Assembly: GCF_036099295.1 (NCBI RefSeq)
Contig: NZ_CP107976.1
Span: 4,340,001 to 4,404,000, forward strand
Direction: 5' to 3'
Source: Streptomyces sp. NBC_00358
GTDB taxonomy: Bacteria > Actinomycetota > Actinomycetes > Streptomycetales > Streptomycetaceae
DNA: 64,000 nucleotides
A program made the translations under genes and the position numbers. Below the pieces are notes generated by a model. It was not told the DNA's origin. It ran no database searches and saw only the letters and a program-made list of their open reading frames with translations. This document shows, one piece after another, positions 1 through 8,778 of the stretch (within the stretch, counting starts at the first letter, position 1; each line of letters opens with the position of its first letter).

Positions 1-467
1 GGGAACTGAACGTCGGACACCGGCTCGCGGGCCGGTCACTGACCGAGACCCTCCCGCTCGACTCGCCGCTGGAGGTCATCTCCTTCGGGATGGACGTGCT
101 GCGCGACACCGGACTGCGCGGACTGCGTCACTGGGAGTCCCTGCACACGCTGTGGCTCAGCCGGGTGCCCGGCGAGCTCTCCCGCGACGACTGGTCGGAG
201 GTCGCCGCGCTGCCCGGACTCAAGGAGCTGCGGGTCCACCGGGCCGCCCTGGAATCCCTGGGGTCGGCGCCGCCGCTGCCGGCCGTCGAGCACCTGGAGC
301 TCAGGAAACTCGCGGGGAACGAGGACCTGTCCGGACTCCGGCCGATGCTGCCGAATCTGCGGACGGTCAATTTCGTCCTCAATTCGGACACCGGCACCGT
401 GCCGGAACGTCTCGCGGGTCAGCTGCCGGGCGAACACACGACGACCACGACCCACAACGTCCTGTGA
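1..467 (+). CDS. C-terminal end of a leucine-rich-repeat protein (5'-truncated by the window)
   Basis: The reading frame is open from base 3 to the TGA at 465-467, so only about 154 C-terminal residues are present. They carry irregular leucine-rich repeats (LHTLWLSRVPG, LKELRVHRAAL, VEHLELRKLAG, LRTVNFVL), spaced roughly 23-25 residues apart as in LRR solenoids. In Streptomyces such tails often end STAND/NACHT-type NTPases, but no NTPase part is visible here, so that is inference only. It ends in a Thr-rich stretch (THNVL end). A strong hairpin follows 37 bp downstream, separating it from the convergent clpC. Confidence 0.75.
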   Translation, partial: ELNVGHRLAGRSLTETLPLDSPLEVISFGMDVLRDTGLRGLRHWESLHTLWLSRVPGELSRDDWSEVAALPGLKELRVHRAALESLGSAPPLPAVEHLELRKLAGNEDLSGLRPMLPNLRTVNFVLNSDTGTVPERLAGQLPGEHTTTTTHNVL

Positions 468-504
468 CTCCCGCCCGGTGGAAAGGGCTGCTTCGGGACA
501 TGGA

Positions 505-546
505 CAAGGGGCTGCCCCGGGACCGAGGTCCCGGGGCAGCCCCTTG
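505..546. terminator. Bidirectional hairpin terminator between the LRR gene and clpC
   Basis: Arms at 505-524 and 527-546 are perfect 20-base reverse complements (left arm CAAGGGGCTGCCCCGGGACC). The hairpin lies between two convergent stop codons. No long T-tract follows, which is usual for Streptomyces. Confidence 0.85.
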
Positions 547-563
547 TCAGGCGGACCCGGAGG

Positions 564-3089
<2,526 letters not shown>

Positions 3090-3293
3090 CGTTAATCGCT
3101 CCTCAGAGCGGTCAGGCAGTAAGGGGACGCTCCCCTCCCTGTCCTTCCGCAGCTTAGTCCCGCAAGCGGGGACCGCTCATTCCAACTGCCGACACCGTCC
3201 TTGGCCTCCTGACCCCGAACGCCGACATCTGCTCCAACCTGATGGTGCGAGACGATGTTCCCGCAGGCCAGGCAGATACCCTCTCCCGCTGTA

Positions 3294-3307
3294 CGCCGAT
3301 GGCGAAC
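3294..3307 (-). promoter_or_regulatory. Putative ClgR box 1 upstream of clpC
   Basis: On the minus strand the sequence is GTTCGC-CATCG-GCG, an exact match to GTTCGC-N5-GCG, the ClgR operator described for Streptomyces clp and lon promoters (from memory of the literature). The site is 205 bp before the clpC ATG and in the clpC orientation. The clgR gene itself is not in the window. The 430-bp gap 3090-3519 holds no convincing gene. Confidence 0.6.
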
Positions 3308-3399
3308 GTGAGATGCCCGAGCCCTGCGTGTCGCCCCTCCCACTAGGGATGTCTTACCCGTGCGCACGGACACTCCATGCCGCGCGCACCGTTTCCCTC

Positions 3400-3413
3400 C
3401 GCTACGGGCGAAC
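3400..3413 (-). promoter_or_regulatory. Putative ClgR box 2 upstream of clpC
   Basis: On the minus strand it reads GTTCGC-CCGTA-GCG, a second exact GTTCGC-N5-GCG match 106 bp upstream of the first and in the same orientation. Two exact copies in one 430-bp gap are hard to explain by chance. Confidence 0.6.
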
Positions 3414-3519
3414 ATCCATGCCCGGCGGAACGCTCCCGCACGCCCCTGTTTCCGGAACTCTGTGCGTTCACGTAAACGCCCAGCGTAACTCCGGGGCACT
3501 TCCGGCGGTTGCTCCTTGC

Positions 3520-4152
3520 ATGGTTCCCACCGTCCCTCTCCCCCGTCGGCCGTTCGATCCGGGCGATCCGATCGATCCGGTGCACCAGTGGTACGAGAAC
3601 GAACTGGAGTGGGCGGCAGTGCCCGGGTCGCCGGTACGGCTCGTCACGGGGCTGCGCTTCGACGTCCTGGAGGTGCCCGCGGAGGCGGGATTCGCGGCGC
3701 TCCGGCATCTGGGGCCCGCTTCTCCGGTGGCCCTGCACGGGGAGCGGATGCGGCTGCTGGTGGCCGCGGGGAGCGCGGAGGAGCTGCCGGGGCTGCTCGA
3801 CTGGCTGGAGTGGGGCGCTCTCGCGCTGGACCTCACGGCGATCGGCGCGGGCGGAAGCATCGAAGCTCCCCCGCCGCCGGATCCCGGCGTCGCACCGGGC
3901 CTCGGGGCTCCGGTGCCGTCCGGTCCGGAAACACGGAGGGGCCCACGAGGGGCCGCCCACTGGCTGCAACCCCCGGAGCCCGGCCGCGAGGTGGAGCCGG
4001 CACTGCCGACGCTGTCGGCGCTGGGCGGCGGGGCCGCCGGCGGGGGCGTTGGGGGCGCCCCCGATCTCGTACGACTGGTGCAGACAATGGCCACGCAGTG
4101 CCACAGGGTGAGGCTGCGGCGGGCGTGCGCTCAGCCGTTGGCCGTCTCGTAG
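3520..4152 (+). CDS. SCO3374-family conserved protein of unknown function
   Basis: 210 residues starting MVPTVPLPRRPFDPGDP, which I recognise as the SCO3374 family found beside clpC and lsr2 in Streptomyces. The N-terminal half (to about residue 110) is compact and well conserved in character; residues about 110-165 are Pro/Gly-rich and probably disordered, followed by an APDLVRLVQTMATQCHRVRLRRA helix near the end. No catalytic motif, signal peptide or membrane segment is seen. The ATG at 3520 is chosen because the family start MV.TVPLPRRPFDPGDPID lies there; the open frame continues upstream without family-like sequence. Its 3' end overlaps the convergent lsr2 by 22 bp. Function is unknown. 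Confidence 0.75.
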   Translation: MVPTVPLPRRPFDPGDPIDPVHQWYENELEWAAVPGSPVRLVTGLRFDVLEVPAEAGFAALRHLGPASPVALHGERMRLLVAAGSAEELPGLLDWLEWGALALDLTAIGAGGSIEAPPPPDPGVAPGLGAPVPSGPETRRGPRGAAHWLQPPEPGREVEPALPTLSALGGGAAGGGVGGAPDLVRLVQTMATQCHRVRLRRACAQPLAVS

Positions 4153-4466
4153 GCCTCGCGAATGGTCGCCGGAACGCGGCCGCGGTCATTGACCTCGTAA
4201 CCGTTGTCCTTCGCCCAGGCGCGGATCTGCGCGGTGTCCTGGCTGCCACCGGAAGCGACGCGGGCCTTTCCGCGTCCGCCCGAAGCACGGCCTCCGGTAC
4301 GACGGCCACTCTTCACGTAGGGCTCGAGAAGGCCACGGAGCTTGTCCGCATTGGCGGTCGTGAGATCGATCTCGTACGTCTTGCCGTCCAACGCGAACGT
4401 CACGGTCTCGTCCGCCTCGCCACCGTCGAGGTCGTCGACAAGAAGGACCTGAACCTTCTGTGCCAC
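4131..4466 (-). CDS. lsr2: Lsr2, nucleoid-associated H-NS-like silencer
   Basis: Binds AT-rich DNA and represses acquired and specialised-metabolite genes. The 111-residue protein has the N-terminal dimerisation part (VQVLLVDDLDGGEADETV, then FALDGKTYEIDL), a flexible basic Gly/Arg linker, and the C-terminal DNA-binding domain with the AT-hook-like RGR in NDRGRVPATI. The GTG at 4464-4466 is preferred over the upstream ATG at 4481 because it gives the canonical V/MAQKVQVLLVDD start and sits 8 nt after an AAAGGAA ribosome site. Its promoter (4532-4560) holds a palindrome. Confidence 0.95.
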   Translation of the reverse strand: MAQKVQVLLVDDLDGGEADETVTFALDGKTYEIDLTTANADKLRGLLEPYVKSGRRTGGRASGGRGKARVASGGSQDTAQIRAWAKDNGYEVNDRGRVPATIREAYETANG

Positions 4467-4531
4467 CGGATTTCCTTTCATCGATAACTTCAGGGCAAGG
4501 AGGGTCCGCGGCGTCCGCCGTTTCGCCGTCC

Positions 4532-4560
4532 CTTATATGCAGTACTGCAGTACGTCGGAA
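4532..4560 (-). promoter_or_regulatory. lsr2 promoter with a palindrome filling the -35/-10 spacer
   Basis: Reading the minus strand, TTCCGA (4555-4560) and TATAAG (4532-4537) are 17 bp apart. The spacer (4538-4554) consists almost wholly of two overlapping perfect 12-bp palindromes, TGCAGTACTGCA (4538-4549) and GTACTGCAGTAC (4542-4553). That placement suits repression or a promoter-distorting regulator. Promoter and operator are inferred from sequence alone. Confidence 0.5.
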
Positions 4561-4690
4561 AGCAAACCGCTTTTGCTGGAAAAACACAAACCCCTGGCAG
4601 GGACTCACGAGCCACTGCCCGCCCGGAAACGTGCGCGTTTCGGACATAGGGAACGCGGGCAGCGCACTCCGCCGGAATAGCCGGCCGCGA

Positions 4691-5260
4691 TCACAGATGC
4701 AGAAGCATCCGGCTGTTGCCCAAGGTGTTCGGTTTCACCCGTTCGAGACCGAGGAACTCTGCCACGCCCTCGTCATAGGAACGAAGGAGCTCGGCGTAGA
4801 CATCGGTGTCGACCGGCGTCTCGCCGATCTCCACGAAGCCGTGCTTGGCGAAGAAGCCGACTTCGAAGGTGAGACAGAAAACGCGTCGAACGCCGAGCCA
4901 GCGCGCGGTCTGCAGCAACTTCTCAAGCAACTGATGACCTACACCGAGGCCCTTGACCGCGGGGTTCACCGCGAGAGTGCGGACTTCCGCGAGGTCTTCC
5001 CACATCACATGCAGGGCACCGCAGCCGACCACCTCGGCGTTGTCGTCGCGTTCCGCGACCCAGAACTCCTGGATGTCCTCGTAAAGGGTGACCGTGGCTT
5101 TGTCGAGCAGGATACGGCGGCGCACGTTCGCGTCAAGGAGTCGGCGTACGGCCGTGACATCGCTGGTCCTGGCCCGCCGGACGGTGATGGCTTTTGCGGT
5201 GACTTCGGGATGCTGTGCCGGAAGCTCTGCCGGAACCTCCGCGGGATGCTCTGCTGGCAT
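4691..5260 (-). CDS. GNAT amino-acid N-acetyltransferase (ArgA/Rv2747-like)
   Basis: 189 residues with a GNAT fold: beta-1 IT-VRRARTSD, the acetyl-CoA loop region VRTLAVNPAVKGLGVGHQLLEKLL (Q/R-x-x-G-x-G/A as KGLGVG), and a C-terminal FFAKHGFVEI strand. This matches the actinobacterial stand-alone N-acetylglutamate-synthase-like acetyltransferases, which make N-acetylglutamate for arginine synthesis; the substrate is inferred from family. The first 22 residues (Pro/Ala/Glu/His) are low complexity, so a start a little downstream is possible. It lies 9 bp after the BlaI-type gene and is probably co-transcribed with it. Confidence 0.85.
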   Translation of the reverse strand: MPAEHPAEVPAELPAQHPEVTAKAITVRRARTSDVTAVRRLLDANVRRRILLDKATVTLYEDIQEFWVAERDDNAEVVGCGALHVMWEDLAEVRTLAVNPAVKGLGVGHQLLEKLLQTARWLGVRRVFCLTFEVGFFAKHGFVEIGETPVDTDVYAELLRSYDEGVAEFLGLERVKPNTLGNSRMLLHL

Positions 5261-5269
5261 GAGCGGACG

Positions 5270-5722
5270 CTATCGCCCGGGGGCGTCCCCGTCCGCGGCG
5301 GGGTTCTCCTCGGAGGGTTCGGGCGCCGGTGGCCTTTCGGCGGCTTCGGAACTCGGCGGTTCGGGCCCTTGCACCATGCGTACGGCATCCCGGAGCGCGA
5401 CCCGCTGTTCCTCGCTCATCATCCCGAAGAAGGCGACGAGGGCGGCTGCCGGGTTGTCGCTCTGCGACCAGGCGTCGTTCATCAGCGCCGCCGAGTAGGC
5501 GGCCCGTGTGGAGACGGCCTCATATCGATAGGCCCGGCCTTCCGCCTCCCGACGCACCCAGCCCTTCTGATGGAGATTGTCCAAAACGGTCATCACCGTG
5601 GTGTACGCGATGGTCCGTTCCTGTTGAAGGTCTTCCAGGACTTCCCGAACGGTCACCGGGCGGTTCCACTTCCACACCCGCGTCATGACCGCGTCTTCGA
5701 GTTCTCCCAATGGGCGAGGCAC
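5270..5722 (-). CDS. BlaI/MecI/CopY-family transcriptional regulator
   Basis: 150 residues. The winged-helix domain occupies about 1-80: LGELEDAVMTRVW, VREVLEDL, then the recognition-helix region AYTTVMTVLDNLHQKGWVRRE. The region around 80-110 resembles the dimerisation part, and the last 35 residues are Pro/Glu-rich and disordered. It starts at a GTG (5720-5722). BlaI proteins repress beta-lactamase, penicillin-binding-protein or metal genes and are released by a BlaR1-type protease; no BlaR1 gene is adjacent, so target and signal are unknown. Confidence 0.88.
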   Translation of the reverse strand: MPRPLGELEDAVMTRVWKWNRPVTVREVLEDLQQERTIAYTTVMTVLDNLHQKGWVRREAEGRAYRYEAVSTRAAYSAALMNDAWSQSDNPAAALVAFFGMMSEEQRVALRDAVRMVQGPEPPSSEAAERPPAPEPSEENPAADGDAPGR

Positions 5723-5758
5723 AGTTCAGAACAATAGTGGGAGATGGCCAACAAAAAG

Positions 5759-5802
5759 GGCGTACGACTCGAAGAACGTATGAAACGTCCGAGTCGTACG
5801 CC
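5759..5802 (-). terminator. Intrinsic terminator of the 61-residue membrane-protein gene
   Basis: Arms 5759-5771 and 5790-5802 (GGCGTACGACTCG and its complement) form a 13-bp stem with an 18-nt loop. On the minus strand it is followed by CTTTTTG, a real T-tract. It lies just upstream of blaI and insulates it. Confidence 0.8.
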
Positions 5803-5880
5803 GGTGACAGCGTGCTTCGGTGCGCGGCGGCCGTACGCCGAGGGGTGCCCGGCGGGGCCGCGCGGGGGGCCGCCCCGGGC

Positions 5881-6066
5881 TCAGGCCCCGGCGTCCTTGG
5901 GGGCCGAGGCCTGCTGGGCGGCCTCCACGCGCGCGAGGGCGGCGTCGACGACCCCGTCCTCCTTGGCCTTGTTGGCCCCGCCCTGACTCTTCACGATCGT
6001 CACGATGAGCCCGATGAAGAACACGGCCATCACTACCGGGGGCACGAGCGCGGAGACGTAGTCCAT
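5881..6066 (-). CDS. Small single-pass membrane protein
   Basis: 61 residues. Residues about 6-26 (ALVPPVVMAVFFIGLIVTIVK) are one transmembrane helix, followed by a charged, Ala-rich cytosolic tail. The family is conserved in Streptomyces next to the gene upstream, but I know no function. It is 13 bp downstream of the 208-residue gene and ends before a T-tract terminator, so the two probably form one unit. Confidence 0.7.
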   Translation of the reverse strand: MDYVSALVPPVVMAVFFIGLIVTIVKSQGGANKAKEDGVVDAALARVEAAQQASAPKDAGA

Positions 6067-6079
6067 GCCCCCAGAGTAG

Positions 6080-6706
6080 CTAGCCCGCCGCGAGCTGCTG
6101 CGGGGGGTTCGCCGGAGGGGGTCCGCTCTTGCGCCTCGGCGGGAAGACCTCGCCCGGAGTGGGGATGGGCCGGTCCGGGCGCGGCGTCCCGGCCGGCGGC
6201 CGGGACTGCGGTTTCGGCTCGGGCTTCTTCTCCGGATCGTCGGCGGCGCGGCCGCCGGGCAGGGCCAGCAGCCGGGTGCGGGACGCGGGCACCGTGGCGG
6301 TCACGCGGCCCGCGAGGCGGGCTCGTACGTCCTGCTCGGCGAGGACCCGGCAGCGGTCCAGGAGCGCCGCGGCGGCCGGATTGCCGCGCAGCGCCCGGAG
6401 CGCGGCGAGGTCGTCGGGGTTCGGGCGGTAGCCGGCGCCGAGGACCTCCTCCAGCAGGGCGAGGTAGCCGGCGGCGGTGCCCGGCAGCGCGGCCCGGTAG
6501 CGGGCGAGATCGGCCAGCAGGAAGGCCCGGAGCCTGGCTCCCTCGTGGGCCGCGTCGTCGACGGACTCGGCGAGCCGGAGGCAGTCCTGGACGTCCTCGG
6601 CCGAGGCGGGACTGGGGTGCAGGGCGAGGGCGAGGGCACGACGGAGCACACGCAGCTCCTCCGCGCCGAACGCCATGCCGCCGTGGGATCCGTAGGGCGT
6701 GGGCAT
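6080..6706 (-). CDS. Conserved hypothetical protein, helical N-terminus and Pro-rich tail
   Basis: 208 residues. Positions about 14-150 are predicted all-helical (LRVLRRALALALHP, DVQDCLRLAESVDDAAHEGARLRAFLLADLARYRAALP, ALLEEVLGAGY), while 155-208 are Pro/Lys/Arg-rich and disordered (KKPEPKPQSRPPAGTP). No catalytic motif is visible. The upstream ATG (6706) and an in-frame ATG at residue 11 (MAFGAEELR) are both possible starts. I do not recognise a function; it is probably co-transcribed with the small membrane protein downstream. Confidence 0.6.
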   Translation of the reverse strand: MPTPYGSHGGMAFGAEELRVLRRALALALHPSPASAEDVQDCLRLAESVDDAAHEGARLRAFLLADLARYRAALPGTAAGYLALLEEVLGAGYRPNPDDLAALRALRGNPAAAALLDRCRVLAEQDVRARLAGRVTATVPASRTRLLALPGGRAADDPEKKPEPKPQSRPPAGTPRPDRPIPTPGEVFPPRRKSGPPPANPPQQLAAG

Positions 6707-6926
6707 GGGGCGACGATACGCGCTAATCAGACAAAATCCGTATAACGGTAGAAATGTGGCGAGTCCTGTTCCCGCGGCTCACCGTCGCCGGGCGCCGTCA
6801 TCAAGAGCACCGTCACCAAGAGCACCCTCGTCAGAGCGCTGTCACCGGGAGCGCTGGAACCCACGGAATTCCGTGACGGAATCCGCGAGCACCCCGGCCG
6901 CCGGACCCGCCGCGCCGGGAACGACG

Positions 6927-6960
6927 CCGAAGGGGCCCCGCTCTCGCGGGGCCCCTTCGG
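6927..6960. terminator. Terminator after coaX
   Basis: Perfect 15-bp arms (CCGAAGGGGCCCCGC at 6927-6941 and its complement at 6946-6960) around a TCTC loop, 30 bp past the coaX stop. The remaining gap 6707-6926 holds no supported gene. Confidence 0.85.
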
Positions 6961-6989
6961 TACGGCTGCCCGCGTCACGCGGGCGGGGT

Positions 6990-7787
6990 TCACATGCGCG
7001 AGACGTTCCGCTCGTAGACCAGGCGCAGCCCGATCAGCGTCAGCCACGGCTCGTGCTCGTCGATCACCGATGACTCGCCGAGGACCATCGGGGCCAGCCC
7101 GCCGGTGGCGATGACGGTGACGTCCTCGGGATCGTCGGCGAGCTCGCGCGTCATCCGGTTCACGACACCGTCGACCTGGCCGGCGAACCCGTAGATGATG
7201 CCGGACTGCATCGCCTCGACGGTGTTCTTGCCGATCACCGCGCGCGGCCTGGCCACCTCGATCTTCCTCAGCTGCGCGCCCTTGACGCCGAGCGCCTCGA
7301 CGGAGATCTCGATGCCGGGAGCGATCACACCGCCGACGTACTCGCCGCGCGCGCTGACCGCGTCGAACGTGGTCGCCGTACCGAAGTCGACGACGATCGC
7401 CGGACCCCCGTACAGCTCGACGGCCGCCACGGCGTTGATGATCCGGTCGGCGCCGACCTCCTTGGGATTGTCCGTGAGGATCGGCACGCCCGTCTTGACG
7501 CCGGGCTCGACGAGGACGGCGGGGACATCGCCGTAGTAGCGCCGCGTCACCTCGCGCAGCTCGTGCAGCACGGACGGCACGGTGGCGCAGATCGCGATGC
7601 CGTCGATTCCGTCGCCGAGCTCCTCGCCGAGCAGCGGGTGCATGCCCATGAGTCCCTGGAGGAGTACGGCGAGTTCGTCGGCGGTGCGGCGCGAGTCGGT
7701 GGAGATGCGCCAGTGCTCGACGATCTCCTCCCCGTCGAAGAGGCCGAGGACCGTATGGGTGTTGCCTACGTCGATGGTCAGCAGCAT
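6990..7787 (-). CDS. coaX: Type III pantothenate kinase
   Basis: Phosphorylates pantothenate with ATP, the first step of CoA synthesis, in the cytoplasm. 265 residues with the ASKHA-type phosphate loop at the start (MLLTIDVGNTHTVLGLF), the DxGTATTFD motif (VVDFGTATTFD, about 130-140), the GGVIAPGIE motif and the C-terminal VIATGGLAP motif. The ATG at 7785-7787 gives the canonical start; the much longer open frame upstream is the shadow of nadC. It is the last gene of the operon, 8 bp after nadC, and is followed by a terminator. panC in the same operon supplies its substrate. Confidence 0.97.
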   Translation of the reverse strand: MLLTIDVGNTHTVLGLFDGEEIVEHWRISTDSRRTADELAVLLQGLMGMHPLLGEELGDGIDGIAICATVPSVLHELREVTRRYYGDVPAVLVEPGVKTGVPILTDNPKEVGADRIINAVAAVELYGGPAIVVDFGTATTFDAVSARGEYVGGVIAPGIEISVEALGVKGAQLRKIEVARPRAVIGKNTVEAMQSGIIYGFAGQVDGVVNRMTRELADDPEDVTVIATGGLAPMVLGESSVIDEHEPWLTLIGLRLVYERNVSRM

Positions 7788-7795
7788 GGTCGCGG

Positions 7796-8773
7796 TTACT
7801 CCGCCGCTCGCAGGTCGAGACCGATGTCGAGGATCGGGGAGGAGTGCGTCAGCGCGCCGACGGCCAGGAAGTCGACGCCGGTCGACGCGTACGCGGCGGC
7901 GTCGGCGAGGGTGAGCCGGCCGGACGCCTCCAGGAGGGCCCGGCCCTCGACGACGGCCACCGCCTCCTGGCACTCCGCGGGCGTGAAGTTGTCCAGAAGG
8001 ATGAGGTCGGCGCCCGCGCCCACGACGTCGCGCAGCTGGTGCAGGGTGTCGACCTCGACCTCGACCGGGACCTCCGGGAACATCTCCCGTACGGCCTTGA
8101 AGGCCTGTGCCACACCGCCGGCGGCGACCACGTGGTTGTCCTTGACCAGCGCGGCGTCCGAGAGCGACATGCGGTGGTTGACCCCGCCGCCGCAGCGCAC
8201 CGCGAACTTCTCCAGGGAGCGCAGGCCCGGCGTCGTCTTGCGGGTGTCCCGCACCCGGGTCTTGGTGCCCTCCAGGGCGTCCGCCCACGCGCGCGTGGCG
8301 GTCGCGATACCGGAGAGGCGGCACAGCAGGTTGAGGGCGCTGCGTTCGGCCGTCAGCAGGTCGCGGGTGCGCGTGGTGACGGTCAGCAGCTTCTGGCCGG
8401 CCTCGACGCGGTCGCCGTCCTCGACGTGCCGCTCCACCTCGAACTCGTCGGTGCAGATCACGGAGATGACGGCCTCGGCGACCCGCAGACCCGCGACGAC
8501 GCCCGCGTCCCGGGCGGTGAAGTCGCCGGTGGAGACGGCGTCCTCGGGGATGGTCGCGACCGTCGTCACGTCCACGCCGTTGTCGAGGTCCTCCTGGATC
8601 GCCACGTTCGCGATGTCCTCGATCTCCAGGGGGTCGAGACCGGCGTCGGCGAGGAGCTGGGCCAGAGCGGGATCGAGGCCGCACTCCATGTACGCCTCGT
8701 CCGTTTCGGCGCCGCAGCCGCAGCCGTCGCCGCAGCCGCCGCTCTGGGCGAGGGGAAGGTCGTGGGTGCTCAC
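7796..8773 (-). CDS. nadC: Nicotinate-nucleotide pyrophosphorylase (quinolinate phosphoribosyltransferase)
   Basis: Converts quinolinate and PRPP to nicotinate mononucleotide in de novo NAD synthesis. 325 residues with the family signatures RLSGIATATRAW, TRKTTPGLRSLEKFAVRCGGGVNHR, KDNH, EVEVDT and LLDNF. The GTG at 8771-8773 is preferred (MSTHDLPLAQ); another GTG at 8780-8782 overlaps the nadB stop but lies only 2 nt from the AGGAG. The N-terminus has an unusual Cys cluster (Cys14, 18, 20 and 31; GGCGDGCGCG) not found in most NadC proteins. Confidence 0.95.
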   Translation of the reverse strand: MSTHDLPLAQSGGCGDGCGCGAETDEAYMECGLDPALAQLLADAGLDPLEIEDIANVAIQEDLDNGVDVTTVATIPEDAVSTGDFTARDAGVVAGLRVAEAVISVICTDEFEVERHVEDGDRVEAGQKLLTVTTRTRDLLTAERSALNLLCRLSGIATATRAWADALEGTKTRVRDTRKTTPGLRSLEKFAVRCGGGVNHRMSLSDAALVKDNHVVAAGGVAQAFKAVREMFPEVPVEVEVDTLHQLRDVVGAGADLILLDNFTPAECQEAVAVVEGRALLEASGRLTLADAAAYASTGVDFLAVGALTHSSPILDIGLDLRAAE

Positions 8774-8778
8774 TTCGG

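Noticed and set aside
3464..3479. Near-palindrome GCGTTCACGTAAACGC upstream of the SCO3374-family gene
   Set aside because: Two mismatched pairs and no promoter elements at a sensible distance; too weak to call an operator.
6710..6990. Possible small RNA or tRNA in the gap before coaX
   Set aside because: No cloverleaf or recognisable RNA; the only structure is the coaX terminator hairpin. No tRNA was seen in any other gap either.
6727..7047. Minus-strand 106-codon frame spanning the coaX terminator and 3' end
   Set aside because: No ribosome site, overlaps coaX out of frame and runs through a strong terminator hairpin.
7788..8684. N-terminal 299-codon extension of the coaX frame
   Set aside because: Arg/Gly-rich translation lying inside nadC in another frame; CoaX begins at the canonical MLLTIDVGNT.
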